Part shown: positions 1-9,066 of the stretch, one piece after another
Numbering within the stretch: the stretch's first letter is position 1
Layout: every line of letters starts with the position of its first letter
Source: Mucilaginibacter sp. PAMB04168
GTDB taxonomy: Bacteria > Bacteroidota > Bacteroidia > Sphingobacteriales > Sphingobacteriaceae
Assembly: GCF_039634365.2 (NCBI RefSeq)
Contig: NZ_CP155079.2
Coordinates: 1,798,001 to 1,862,000, forward strand
Length of the DNA: 64,000 nt
Reading direction: 5' to 3'
Position numbers and translations under genes: made by a program
Notes under the pieces: generated by a model
The model's database searches: none
Told to the model about the DNA's origin: nothing
The model's input: the letters and a program-made list of their open reading frames with translations, nothing else

Positions 1-618
1 TACGATTTCTACGCTGCGGTTAAGCTTACGGCCTTTGGCAGTGGCATTGCTGGCTACAGGTTCAGATTCGCCGTAAGAGTGTACCGAAATTTTGTTAGAG
101 GCAAGTCCGGAATTTTGTACAAACCAATCGCGCACAGCTTCAGCACGTTTGGTGGCCAGCTCATCATTGGCCTGTTTATCACCAGATGAGTCGGTATGAC
201 CGTAAATACCTATAACCGAACCTTTCAAGCGTTTCTCTAATGATGCTGCAATTTGTTTCAGTTGGTTACTTGCGCTGCCTTGCAGTGCACTTTCACCTTT
301 GGCAAACAATACATTATCGCCCAGGCTGTAAATAGTATACTTTTCACTACCACGTACTGTAATAGCAGTATCGGTTATTTCTTCATAAGTAGTGGTTGGC
401 GCATTAAAGTCTACGCTATCAAAGTTTGGCTGCGTGGCAGCCAGCTGAATAGTGGTGTCGGTAGTAGTTGTTGAATCGGTAGTGGTGCTGGTTTGTTCGC
501 CGGCCCGGTTACCACAGCCCCGTAAAAAGAAAAACAGGAGCGCTAAAGCGACAATTAGTAAAATGAGCCATAACCACCAAGGGGTTTTGCTTTTGGGTTG
601 TACATTTAATTCAGCCAT
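1..618 (-). CDS. OmpA family protein, C-terminal part cut by window edge
   Basis: Read on the minus strand from an ATG at 618 with the frame open to base 1, so only the first 206 residues are in the window. The N-terminus is short and charged, then has one strongly hydrophobic helix (about residues 14-32) followed by a Cys and a Thr/Ser-rich linker, so the protein is anchored in the inner membrane or as an unusual lipoprotein. From about residue 95 it shows an OmpA C-terminal peptidoglycan-binding domain: LFAKGESAL, then YGHTDSSGD, and near the edge the NRSVEI-type end with KGRKLNR. The family binds diaminopimelate in peptidoglycan in the periplasm. Divergent from the gene at 797. The specific role is unknown; the domain call is firm. 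Confidence 0.85.
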   Translation of the reverse strand, partial: MAELNVQPKSKTPWWLWLILLIVALALLFFFLRGCGNRAGEQTSTTTDSTTTTDTTIQLAATQPNFDSVDFNAPTTTYEEITDTAITVRGSEKYTIYSLGDNVLFAKGESALQGSASNQLKQIAASLEKRLKGSVIGIYGHTDSSGDKQANDELATKRAEAVRDWFVQNSGLASNKISVHSYGESEPVASNATAKGRKLNRSVEIV

Positions 619-796
619 AATGTTGTCAGTTCGATGTTTAGTATGCCAATCACAGCAGTATATAACCGCTTAATTCATACAATAAACTATTTTTTGCACG
701 GATAGTTTTTTGTTGTCTTAAAAGCTACAACTCCTGCATTTAAATAATCGAAAACTAATCGGCCTAATTAATCTTTAGTAAATAAACTTAACTGTT

Positions 797-1207
797 ATGT
801 TCGATCAGATCTTAAACATTGTAAAAGAGCAATTGGGTAACCATCCACAGGCTTCAGCAGCTGTGCCTCAACAACATGCCGATGATATTCACAAAGAGAT
901 AGCCGGTTCGGTTGAAAAAGAGGTGAAAAGTCAGGCAAGTTCGGGCGGTTTGGGCGACATGCTCTCATCACTGGCCGGAGCAGGTTCGGGCAGCCCGGTA
1001 GCTAATGCCATAACCGGCGGATTAGTAGGTACACTCACCAGTAAATTTGGTTTGCCTCCGGCAGCCACTGGCGCCATTGCAGCGGCTATTCCGGGCATTT
1101 TGCAAAAATTTGCCCATAAAACCAATGACCCTAATGATAGTAGCATTACACCCGATGGTATCCTGGGCTCGCTTACTGGTGGTAAAGGCTTGGGCGGCTT
1201 ATTTTAA
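797..1207 (+). CDS. DUF937-like small Gly/Ala-rich protein
   Basis: This 136-residue protein has no signal peptide. The N-terminal third is polar and helical. The rest is rich in Gly, Ala and Ser with a GLVGTLTSKFGLPPAATG core and ends in a glycine-rich tail (LTGGKGLGGLF). This resembles DUF937/YidB-like proteins of Bacteroidota, whose function is not settled. The reading frame is convincing (Bacteroidota-like codon use, AT-rich leader), while minus-strand frames in the same place look like shadows. It lies 75 bp before the DUF2236 gene and might be co-transcribed with it. Function unknown. Confidence 0.7.
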   Translation: MFDQILNIVKEQLGNHPQASAAVPQQHADDIHKEIAGSVEKEVKSQASSGGLGDMLSSLAGAGSGSPVANAITGGLVGTLTSKFGLPPAATGAIAAAIPGILQKFAHKTNDPNDSSITPDGILGSLTGGKGLGGLF

Positions 1208-1282
1208 ACAAACATTAAATTACGTTTAAAGGGCAGGTGCAGTAATGTGCTTGCCTTATTTTTTGCTAAATTGCTTTATATC

Positions 1283-2350
1283 ATGAGTGCATCAGTTATT
1301 AACTATACAGCCGAATACTTATTAGAAAAGCGTAAAGTAGCTGATGCGGAAGCCGATTTGTTTGTGGCCAGTGTTGTGGCTCGTCTGGATGAAAAAGCCA
1401 GGCTGAGAGATTATTTAGCAGGCTTAGTCAATAACCAGCAACTTACAGATTTACCTCCTGAGTATGCTAAAGAGCCTTTATTTGCAAGTGCAATGCAATT
1501 GCCTGCCTGGGCTAATGAAAAGCAGATGCAACAAGGTGCGGCCTTTTTTGCCCGCCATGCAGGGTTAATTATGAATATGCTTGGCTTGTTATCGTTACCG
1601 TACTGTTATGCTGCGGCCGATGGAGCCAGGGTGCTGTACCTGTCTGAACGCTTACGTAATGATACTGCCCGACGCCTGCAAGAAACAGGCGACTTTGTAT
1701 GGGAGGTTATGGCACCTAATGCTTTTAAGCCAGAAGGAAAGGGCTTTGCCAGTATAATAAAGGTTAGGTTAATACATGCTATGGCCCGCTACTATACGCT
1801 GCAAAGCGGCAAGTGGCAGGCAGAGTGGGGACAACCGGTTAACCAGGAGGATATGGCCGGTACTAATTTGTCTTTTTCACTACTGGTTATACGTGGGCTG
1901 CGTAAACTGGAGGTAGCTGTTAGTTATGCCGACCAGCAGGCCTTTATGCACGTGTGGAACGTAATAGGTTATTTATCTGGTGTTGAGGAAAGCTTGCTTC
2001 CGCAGGATGGCAAGCAGGCCATTGCCCTGGAGCAAGGCATCAGCAGTCATCAGTTCAAGCCATCGGAGCAGGGGAGAGCCCTGGCGCAATCTTTAATAGA
2101 TTACTTTACAGCGTTAAACCTGCAACCACCGTTTGGCAGTAAGGAAACCGTGCAGCTAATGCGCTTTTTGCTGGGTGATGAAGTGGCCAATATAATAGGT
2201 TTGCCCCATGGCGAGGCACCGCGCAATGTTATTAACCTGCTCAAATTGAGCGGAACCATTCAGGAACTGAAATGGATGCCATCGATCAGTAAGGTTTATA
2301 GTGAACAGTATGCTGATTTTAGAAAACAACAGAAGGGCTTGGTAAGCTGA
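1283..2350 (+). CDS. MpaB/DUF2236-family (Lcp-like) haem oxygenase
   Basis: The 355-residue protein resembles the ER-bound oxygenase MpaB / rubber oxygenase Lcp group (DUF2236), haem b proteins that cleave or oxidise hydrophobic substrates with O2. Visible family features are the FFARHAGLIMNMLGLLSLPYCYAAADGA stretch near residues 90-117, the ERLRNDTARRLQET segment, and KVRLIHAMARYY, where the His corresponds to the likely proximal haem ligand. I chose the ATG at 1283 (MSASVINY) over an upstream in-frame GTG at 1247, because the extra residues look like untranslated leader. No signal peptide, so a cytoplasmic location is inferred. Substrate unknown. A strong terminator follows at 2392. Confidence 0.75.
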   Translation: MSASVINYTAEYLLEKRKVADAEADLFVASVVARLDEKARLRDYLAGLVNNQQLTDLPPEYAKEPLFASAMQLPAWANEKQMQQGAAFFARHAGLIMNMLGLLSLPYCYAAADGARVLYLSERLRNDTARRLQETGDFVWEVMAPNAFKPEGKGFASIIKVRLIHAMARYYTLQSGKWQAEWGQPVNQEDMAGTNLSFSLLVIRGLRKLEVAVSYADQQAFMHVWNVIGYLSGVEESLLPQDGKQAIALEQGISSHQFKPSEQGRALAQSLIDYFTALNLQPPFGSKETVQLMRFLLGDEVANIIGLPHGEAPRNVINLLKLSGTIQELKWMPSISKVYSEQYADFRKQQKGLVS

Positions 2351-2391
2351 GCTTGTGAAATAAACTGCTTCATTTAAAATGTTCAAAAACA

Positions 2392-2424
2392 GAAAAGCCG
2401 AATGATTGAATCATTCGGCTTTTC
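2392..2424. terminator. Bidirectional rho-independent terminator
   Basis: A perfect 15-bp stem (GAAAAGCCGAATGAT with its complement) closes on a 3-nt loop and is flanked by A-run and T-run. It sits between the convergent DUF2236 gene and the RND pump gene and can serve both strands. Confidence 0.9.
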
Positions 2425-2446
2425 CGTTTCATGATCAGACGGTCAG

Positions 2447-5400
2447 TTAATGAACAGCGTCTAATTGAGGTTTTGCTTCGTGAGTGATTTCTTTTTTGCC
2501 AAAGAATCTTTCTTTCAGCTTAATGCGGATAAGGTACATACATGGTACCAGGATCAATGTGATGATGGTGGCGAAGCCTAAACCAAATATCATTGTCCAG
2601 GCCAGCGGGCCCCAAAACGCCACGTTATCACCACCGAAGTGGATGTGCGGGTTGAAGTGTGTAAACAAGCCTACAAAGTCGATATTAAAACCTACCGCCA
2701 ACGGTATTAAACCTAATATGGCAGCTGTAGCAGTTAACAGTACCGGCGTCATACGGGTGTGGCCAGCTTCAACTACGGCATCGTGTACGCTGGTGCCTTG
2801 CTCAATCAGCATATCGGTAAACTCTACCAGTAATATACCATTTCGTACTACTACACCTGCAAGGGCAATGATACCTATACCGGTCATTACAATGGACATG
2901 GTCATACCGAATATACTTATACCCAGCAATACCCCAATGATACTGAAGAAGATCTCGCTGATGATGATTAAAGTTTTACCTATAGAGTTAAACTGTATCA
3001 TTAAGATAACCAAAATTAAACCAAACGACGTTGCCAACGCACCCAACAGGAAGTTCATAGCTTCCATCTGGTCTTCCTGGCCGCCACCCTGACGGATGAT
3101 AATATTATCAGGCTTTTTGAAGCTTTTTATGGCTTGCAAAATGCTAGCGTTAACATCGTTAGCGTTGTATGGTTTGATAACGTTAGAACCCAGCGTTAAT
3201 ACCCTGCGCTGCTGTTTACGCTTAATGTTACTGTAAGTATTGGTGTAACGTATATCGGTAAAGGCAGAGATAGGCACCTGGCGTATAGCACCGCCGGTAG
3301 CCAAATCACGGTAGGTTATTTTAAGGTTGCGCAACTCGTCAATATTGCTACGCTGCTCAGGCAATGCCCTTACCTTAATCTGGTAATCGTCTTCCTTCGT
3401 GTTCCTGAAATCGGCAGCCTTTAAACCTAATATGGCGGCAGCCAGGTTTTGGGTGATCTGGCCCGAGCTTATGCCCTCACGGTTAGCCCTTTCGCGGTCA
3501 ACATCAAAAACGATGACCGGTTTATCGCTTTCCACATCGGGGGTAAGGTTTTCTATACCGGCAATGTTCTGTTTAGCCAGGTAAGTTTTTAAGCGATTAC
3601 CTGTTTTTACCAGTGAGTCGAGGTTATCGCCAATTAATTCGATACTGATATCTTTTTGTACCGGCGGGCCACTGCTTTCTTGAGCTACAGAGATCTTAAC
3701 ACCTGGTATGATACCCTGAACGGAGTTACGAATTTTGGCTAAAATAGCTTTGGTGTCGGCTCCATTACGTTCGCCAAACTCAACAAAGGCCACGGTAACC
3801 TTACCTTTATTCTGGTAATCGCCCTGATCTTCATCCTGCGGGTCGGTAACGCTTTTGGTTACGTTGGAGATGATAGAAGAAACCACTTCTTTATCGGGCT
3901 CAACCACCTGGGCTACACGCTGCTCTACTTTTTTGGTAACGGCATCGGTAGTGGCTTGGTCGGTCCCGATAGGCATGGTAATGTATACGTATGCAAAGTT
4001 AGGGTCGCCCGAAGGGAAAAACTCTGGTGTTTTACCTAGTATACTGTTAATAACCAAAGCCAGTACAAATAATACAAAAGTACCCACCAATATGGTTACC
4101 GGACGCCTAACGGCACGCTCCAGCCATTTGGCATACCAGTTTTGAAATTTAGGCCAGCTATTTTTCTGGAATCTGTCAATTACTTTAAGTAAAAAGAAGT
4201 GGTTAATAAGATATAAAACAATAAACAGTACCGTTAAATTAGGTAGTAATAAGGATATGTGAAAACGACTATCAACAGGTAATGCAGTAAGGAGATAAAA
4301 GAATATTGCTACACCACCCATGATCAATACTGTTTTGCGGGTGCTTCTATCAAACTTCGGATTCTCATGTTCACCTTCATGGTGCGGCTTCATAAAATCT
4401 ACCGCAAAAACTGGGTTCATAATATAGGCTACCACTAACGACGCTAAAAGCGTAATAATCAATGTAACCGGCAAGAATTTCATAAACTCACCAATTATAC
4501 TGTTCCAGAACATTAGAGGCACAAAGGGCGCTAAGGTCGTCATGGTACCCGAAAATACAGGAAGGAACACCTCACCAGCTGCCGTTTTTGCGGCTTCTTT
4601 AATTGGCACTTTGCCGTTGTCGAAGATACGGTGCGTATTTTCTATAACTACAATGGCATCATCTACTACAATACCCAGAGCCAGCAGGAAAGAGAACAGT
4701 ACAATCATGTTCAATGTATATCCGAGCCAAGGCAATATGAGGAAAGCGATGAAGCAGGATAAAGGGACCGACAGGGCTACGAATATAGCGTTCGTTGTTC
4801 CCATGAAAAACATCAAAATAACCGTTACCAGGATGAAACCAATAACTATGGTGTTAATCAAATCATTAAGGGTAGTACGTGTCTTGTCAGACTGATCGCC
4901 GGTTACAGTCACATTCAGACCTTTCGGAAAAACGGTTTCCTGTTTTTCTTTAATCAGCGCGTTGATCCTGTCAGACGCCTCAATAAGGTTTTCGCCCGAA
5001 CGTTTACTCACGTTTAATGTTATAACGTTTTTGAAGCTTGGATTGGCGGGCGTTTTTAAACGTGCGTAGCTTTCCTGTTCCAGAAACGAATCTTTAACCT
5101 CCGCTATGTCCCGTAAATATACAGCCTGGCCTTTAGGGTTGCGAATTACCATTGCGGCAACTTCATCTGCATTTTTAAAATCCTGTCTCAGGTCAATACT
5201 GCGCCTTACGCCGTCGGTTTTGATGGTACCGACAGATGATAAGATGTTTTCGGCGCCAACATTTCTAATGATGTCATCAAAAGTAATTTGTGCGGCCGTC
5301 ATCTTGTTCAAATCTACGTTGATCTGAATTTCAGGGGTTAGAGCGCCAATTTCGTCTACTTTAGAAATCTCTTTAAATCCTTCAATTTCATCTTTCAGTA

Positions 5401-5902
5401 TGTCGGCGTATTCCTTTAACTTCTTCAAGTCATAATCGCCCGAAAGGTTAACGTAAAGGATAGGCAAATCGGCCACGTTGATGTCTGATACCGTAGGCTC
5501 TTTAAAGTTGTTATCGTTTTTGGGCAGGTCGTCTTTTGCCTTGTCTACCGCATCCTGTACATCTATCTTGGCATCCTTAACCTTAATATTAGGGTTAAAC
5601 TCAGCCGTAATAACCGATACGTTTTGCAGGGAGTTAGACGTTACTTTTTTTAGCCCTTTAAGCGATTTTAGCTTTTTTTCTATTTGCCGGGTAACCAGGT
5701 TTTCCACGTTTTGTGGCGATTGGCCAATGAACTGTGTGGTTACAAATATTTTAGGTACCGCAATATCCGGAAAGTTTTCTTTAGGCAGGTTATTGTAGCT
5801 TATCAGTCCCAGCACGGTAATGAGAAACATGAGCACGTAAACTGCCGTTTTATTATCTATGGCCCAACTGGAGGGGCCAAATTCTTTTCTTACATCTTTC
5901 AT
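2447..5902 (-). CDS. RND-type efflux pump, inner-membrane permease
   Basis: The 1151-residue protein is a proton-driven efflux permease of the AcrB/MexB-type RND superfamily. It has an N-terminal helix (about 18-38), two large periplasmic loops, and helix 4 with the proton-relay pair Asp414-Asp415 in IVVDDAIVVIEN. The matching C-terminal helix reads LAGVVVRNGILLVEF, with Arg where AcrB has the partner Lys. It is about 100 residues longer than AcrB: the centre (about 495-620) has a charged His/Glu stretch and two additional hydrophobic segments before the second half begins. Last gene of the marR-tolC-adaptor-permease operon, 35 bp after the adaptor. Substrate cannot be told; the MarR control suggests drugs or organic toxicants. 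Confidence 0.95.
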   Translation of the reverse strand: MKDVRKEFGPSSWAIDNKTAVYVLMFLITVLGLISYNNLPKENFPDIAVPKIFVTTQFIGQSPQNVENLVTRQIEKKLKSLKGLKKVTSNSLQNVSVITAEFNPNIKVKDAKIDVQDAVDKAKDDLPKNDNNFKEPTVSDINVADLPILYVNLSGDYDLKKLKEYADILKDEIEGFKEISKVDEIGALTPEIQINVDLNKMTAAQITFDDIIRNVGAENILSSVGTIKTDGVRRSIDLRQDFKNADEVAAMVIRNPKGQAVYLRDIAEVKDSFLEQESYARLKTPANPSFKNVITLNVSKRSGENLIEASDRINALIKEKQETVFPKGLNVTVTGDQSDKTRTTLNDLINTIVIGFILVTVILMFFMGTTNAIFVALSVPLSCFIAFLILPWLGYTLNMIVLFSFLLALGIVVDDAIVVIENTHRIFDNGKVPIKEAAKTAAGEVFLPVFSGTMTTLAPFVPLMFWNSIIGEFMKFLPVTLIITLLASLVVAYIMNPVFAVDFMKPHHEGEHENPKFDRSTRKTVLIMGGVAIFFYLLTALPVDSRFHISLLLPNLTVLFIVLYLINHFFLLKVIDRFQKNSWPKFQNWYAKWLERAVRRPVTILVGTFVLFVLALVINSILGKTPEFFPSGDPNFAYVYITMPIGTDQATTDAVTKKVEQRVAQVVEPDKEVVSSIISNVTKSVTDPQDEDQGDYQNKGKVTVAFVEFGERNGADTKAILAKIRNSVQGIIPGVKISVAQESSGPPVQKDISIELIGDNLDSLVKTGNRLKTYLAKQNIAGIENLTPDVESDKPVIVFDVDRERANREGISSGQITQNLAAAILGLKAADFRNTKEDDYQIKVRALPEQRSNIDELRNLKITYRDLATGGAIRQVPISAFTDIRYTNTYSNIKRKQQRRVLTLGSNVIKPYNANDVNASILQAIKSFKKPDNIIIRQGGGQEDQMEAMNFLLGALATSFGLILVILMIQFNSIGKTLIIISEIFFSIIGVLLGISIFGMTMSIVMTGIGIIALAGVVVRNGILLVEFTDMLIEQGTSVHDAVVEAGHTRMTPVLLTATAAILGLIPLAVGFNIDFVGLFTHFNPHIHFGGDNVAFWGPLAWTMIFGLGFATIITLILVPCMYLIRIKLKERFFGKKEITHEAKPQLDAVH

Positions 5903-5937
5903 ATTATACAGATCAGGATGTGTAAATAAATAGCAAC

Positions 5938-7029
5938 CTATTGGGTAACTTTAATTTTATCACCGTCTTCAATGTCGGTAACACCTTCGGTAATGAGCTG
6001 GTCGCCGGCTTTAAGGCCTGAGGTGATTTCGGTTTGGCCACCATAGGTTTTGCCCGATTTAACAACCACCCTTTTAGCGGTGCCTGCGTTATTAATGAAT
6101 ACGTAATCACCTTCTTCTGAGCGTTGAATAGCTTTTACCGGTACAACAATAGCCGCAGATTTAGCGTAATCGGCAATCTTCAATATAGCGGTCATGTTAG
6201 GGCGAATACCGGGGCGCGAAGGTAGTTTTACTTCTACCGCAAAACTACGCGAAACCGGGTCGATAGCTTTGGCTGCAAATGTTACCCTGGTGGTTAAAGA
6301 GTCGTTAGCATCGGGTACCAAAACTTTAACATTGTTACCTGTATTTACGCTGCCCGAGTACGACTCCGGAACATCGGCTTTCACCTTTAAGTTCTGGTCG
6401 TTCACAATACGGATGCCGGTTGTACCGGGCTGAGCCACCTGGCCCAGTTTTAAATCCATTTGATCAATAGTACCACTGATGGGCGATATAATACGGGATT
6501 GATTAGCCTGCTGACGTAAAGCAGACAATGCTTTTTCATTGGCTGTTAGGGTAGCTTGCGCTTGCAAGAACTGAACCTCGGTGCCTATTTTTTGATCCCA
6601 TAAGGCTTTTTGACGTTGGTATAAAGTACGGTTTAATGCAACCTGCGCTTCTACCTGGGCAATTTGCTGCCTTATAACGCTGTTATCTAACTGTGCCAAT
6701 ACCTGACCGCGGCCTACCCGTTGGCCAACCTTTGCGTTTAAAGCGATGATTGTGCCGGGTACCTGTGGATACGCGGTTACGTTATCCTGCGCATCTACCT
6801 TACCTTGTATTTGTACATAGTTGGTAAAGCTGCCTGGCTGTAAGGTTACAACAGAAACTTCTGTTACTTTTTCATCCTGCTTACTGCCTACCTGCGCTTC
6901 AAGCGCAGTAATTTTTGAGTTAATATCGGCCTGCTGCTTTTTAAGGTCGGCAAGTTCAGCTGCTTTGTCTTTAGGTTTGTTGCTGCATGCAGCCAGCACT
7001 AAAAGGGGTATATATAATAATTTTTTCAT
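5938..7029 (-). CDS. RND efflux periplasmic adaptor (HlyD/AcrA-like lipoprotein)
   Basis: The 363-residue membrane-fusion protein starts with a lipoprotein signal (MKKLLYIPLLVLAACS, lipobox LAAC, Cys15), then a short predicted coiled coil (about 24-50). It has the split biotinyl-lipoyl domain (GTIIALNAKVGQRVGRGQVLAQLD and later RIISPISGTIDQMDLKLGQ) around an alpha-hairpin, then beta-barrel and membrane-proximal domains ending ITEGVTDIEDGDKIKVTQ. It links the inner-membrane RND pump to the TolC channel. It lies 22 bp after tolC and 35 bp before the permease, so the three are translated from one transcript. Confidence 0.95.
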   Translation of the reverse strand: MKKLLYIPLLVLAACSNKPKDKAAELADLKKQQADINSKITALEAQVGSKQDEKVTEVSVVTLQPGSFTNYVQIQGKVDAQDNVTAYPQVPGTIIALNAKVGQRVGRGQVLAQLDNSVIRQQIAQVEAQVALNRTLYQRQKALWDQKIGTEVQFLQAQATLTANEKALSALRQQANQSRIISPISGTIDQMDLKLGQVAQPGTTGIRIVNDQNLKVKADVPESYSGSVNTGNNVKVLVPDANDSLTTRVTFAAKAIDPVSRSFAVEVKLPSRPGIRPNMTAILKIADYAKSAAIVVPVKAIQRSEEGDYVFINNAGTAKRVVVKSGKTYGGQTEITSGLKAGDQLITEGVTDIEDGDKIKVTQ

Positions 7030-7051
7030 GTCGGGTTATATAAGGTTTAGT

Positions 7052-8401
7052 TTATTGAATTCTTCCGTATGCTTTGTCAAGTTCTACTTTGCTTACCAGG
7101 GCGTCATATAAACCCTGTATATATCTGTTGTCGGCATCCTCAAGTGCTGTTTGCGCCTGTGTAACCTCAATGCTTGAGCCTACGCCCTGCTGGTATTTAA
7201 TTTTGGTAACACGTAGTACTTCGCGGGCCAGTTCCTGGTTACGGCGCTGGCTGTTTAAAGTTTGTAAACCGTTAAAGAATACAATACGAGCACGGCTGGC
7301 TTGCAGATTTAACGCGTCTTTTAAACGGTATAAATTGTTTTGAGATTGCTGCAGCGTTATTTCTGTTTGCCTTAATTGGTTAGTGCGCTGAAAGCCATTG
7401 AAAATAGGCACATTTAAACGTAAACCAACGTACATGGCCGGAAAATTATTGCTGTACAGGCTGCCAAACGAATTGTTTTGGTAGGATGAAGTGAAGTTGC
7501 CAAATGCAGATAGCGAAGGCAAAAATGCCGCTTTACGGCGCTTTACATCATAGCCGTTTAGTTTAACCTGTGTTTCGAACAGGTTGTATTCTACGCGATT
7601 TTTGTAAAATGTAGTGTCGGTATTAAGGCCAGCCAGATTTTCATCAATTTTTACATCTACTAATTTGTCTTTCAGTGTTAAATTATCATCTATCGGCATA
7701 CCCATCTGAAACTTAAGCAACTGATAATTTAAGGCCAGCAAGCGAACAATGTTTTCGCGCTGGGTTTGTAGCGCGTTAAATTGATAAGCCAAGCGGTCAA
7801 CATCAATTTTTTCCACAAATCCTTGTTTGTTTTGAGCTGTAGTTTGATCGAGCTGTTGTTTAAGTTGGGCAAGATTGGCATCCAATAGCTTAATTTGTTC
7901 GTCGCTTACTAAAACCTGATAGTAGGCCTTAGTAACGTTCACATTTGCATCTATTTTGCTGCGGGTGTAATTGCGTTGCGATAATTCTCTATAAGTATTA
8001 CGTGCCTGTAAGCCAACCACGTAACTGCCATCAAAAATAAGCTGATTTATATCTGCATACAGGCTCGACTGGTATTTAACGCCAAATTTTACAGGTATAA
8101 ATGTGCCTGGTGCTCCTACAAAGTCTCCGGGAATCAACGTGGTAGGAATTTTTAAATAGTCCTGAAACTGGGCGCCACCATTAAGTTGTGGTAAACCGCC
8201 GCCAATTATTTCTTTTATCCGGTAATCGGTGCTTTTAATGTCCAGGCGTGCGTTAATAACAGTGTCCTGATGCTCATAAGCATAGTTAATACAATCCTGT
8301 AAGGTAAAGTTAAAGGTTTGGCCTGTAGGTGGTGCTAGCTGAGCCATGCTCCTGGCCAGGAACACGCTAAGCAATGCGGCTAGAAAGAACTTTTTTTTCA
8401 T
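7052..8401 (-). CDS. TolC-family outer-membrane efflux channel
   Basis: The 449-residue protein has a Sec signal peptide (MKKKFFLAALLSVFLARSMA) and two repeated outer-membrane efflux protein domains, seen as long helical stretches (ARNTYRELSQRNYTRSKIDANVNVTKAYYQVL and its counterpart near the C-terminus with QQGVGSSIEVTQAQTALEDADNRY). These are typical of TolC/OprM. It forms the outer-membrane exit duct of the RND pump encoded just downstream. It is preceded by marR with a 74-bp gap that holds a second copy of the MarR palindrome. Confidence 0.95.
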   Translation of the reverse strand: MKKKFFLAALLSVFLARSMAQLAPPTGQTFNFTLQDCINYAYEHQDTVINARLDIKSTDYRIKEIIGGGLPQLNGGAQFQDYLKIPTTLIPGDFVGAPGTFIPVKFGVKYQSSLYADINQLIFDGSYVVGLQARNTYRELSQRNYTRSKIDANVNVTKAYYQVLVSDEQIKLLDANLAQLKQQLDQTTAQNKQGFVEKIDVDRLAYQFNALQTQRENIVRLLALNYQLLKFQMGMPIDDNLTLKDKLVDVKIDENLAGLNTDTTFYKNRVEYNLFETQVKLNGYDVKRRKAAFLPSLSAFGNFTSSYQNNSFGSLYSNNFPAMYVGLRLNVPIFNGFQRTNQLRQTEITLQQSQNNLYRLKDALNLQASRARIVFFNGLQTLNSQRRNQELAREVLRVTKIKYQQGVGSSIEVTQAQTALEDADNRYIQGLYDALVSKVELDKAYGRIQ

Positions 8402-8459
8402 GTGCTGTAAAATTGTGATGCTTTTATGTGATAGGGTTTAGGTAATAGGGTGCTGCTAT

Positions 8460-8473
8460 GTTGATATATCAAC
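8460..8473. promoter_or_regulatory. Second MarR operator, between marR and tolC
   Basis: The 14-bp perfect palindrome GTTGATATATCAAC starts 3 bp beyond the marR stop codon and 59 bp before the tolC start. On the minus strand it reads TAGTTGATATATCAAC, which matches the centre of the large palindrome over the marR promoter (TAGTTGATGTGTCAAC) at 14 of 16 positions. No clear -7 element was found between it and tolC, so it may act on read-through or on a weak internal promoter. Confidence 0.7.
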
Positions 8474-8475
8474 TA

Positions 8476-8937
8476 CTAATTAAAAACTCTAGTTTCTATG
8501 TTATTAATATGGTCTGCGCATTTATCAAGCAATTCAGTTAAAATCAACTTCTCGGCTATTGATAGGTTCGAAAACATTTTGCCGTCCATTTTTCCCATAT
8601 CGCCTGCAATTTTTTTAGCCAGTTGTAAACCCTTTGGGGTTAAATTGATAAACTTTTTACGTTTATCGTGCGCATCAGGTTCTGCTAAAACATAACCTGC
8701 CGTTTCCAAAAAGCTTACAGTTCTAAGAATTGACGACTTGTCGCGAACTAATTCATGCGCAATTTCCTGTTGCGATTGGGGGCCATTATAATATATCACC
8801 ATCAGTACCGGTATTTGTTCAACCTGTAAGTTCATCCCTTCGTTAGAGAAAGATTTATTGGCCTTGTTACAAATAATCTTATGTATGTTGAATATTTTAA
8901 AGAGAAGAAGATCTTTATTGATGTTGCATTTTTCCAC
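8476..8937 (-). CDS. MarR-family transcriptional regulator of the efflux operon
   Basis: The 153-residue protein has the MarR winged-helix layout: helix-turn-helix around residues 55-85 (SQQEIAHELVRDKSSILRTVSFLETAGYV), then the wing with DAHDKRKKFINLTPKG, whose D-x-R/K-K pattern is the family signature. It forms dimers that repress until a ligand binds. It is the first gene of the efflux operon, and its promoter (TTG at 8971-8969, 19-bp spacer, TAGTTTTG at 8949-8942, minus strand) is completely covered by a perfect palindrome, so autorepression is strongly implied. The ligand cannot be inferred. Confidence 0.95.
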   Translation of the reverse strand: MEKCNINKDLLLFKIFNIHKIICNKANKSFSNEGMNLQVEQIPVLMVIYYNGPQSQQEIAHELVRDKSSILRTVSFLETAGYVLAEPDAHDKRKKFINLTPKGLQLAKKIAGDMGKMDGKMFSNLSIAEKLILTELLDKCADHINNIETRVFN

Positions 8938-8941
8938 ACCG

Positions 8942-8971
8942 CAAAACTAAATAAAATAGTTGATGTGTCAA
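8942..8971 (-). promoter_or_regulatory. Promoter of the marR efflux operon
   Basis: Minus-strand promoter matching the Bacteroidota consensus: TTG at 8971-8969, exactly 19 bp, then TAGTTTTG (TAnnTTTG) at 8949-8942, just upstream of the marR start at 8937. The very short leader suggests the transcript starts close to the start codon. Confidence 0.75.
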
Positions 8972-8984
8972 CTATTTTATTTAG
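8947..8984. promoter_or_regulatory. Perfect 17-bp-arm MarR operator
   Basis: Left arm CTAAATAAAATAGTTGA (8947-8963) and its exact reverse complement (8968-8984) are separated by the 4-nt spacer TGTG. The palindrome covers the -33 and the start of the -7 element of the marR promoter. Its core TTGATRTRTCAA recurs at 8460-8473. The site lies also about 80 bp upstream of the divergent peptidase gene at 9067, which it could influence. Confidence 0.88.
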
Positions 8985-9066
8985 CCGAAGTAAAAATTTT
9001 ATTGCCTGTAAAGCTCCAGAAGGGATTGTTGTTCTAAAAGGCTACTTTTAAGGTTTTGATATCTAT

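Noticed and set aside
2484..3092. A 202-codon plus-strand frame opposite the RND permease
   Set aside because: It is antisense to a well-recognised pump gene, has low-complexity Pro/Ile/Met composition and no family features; a shadow frame.
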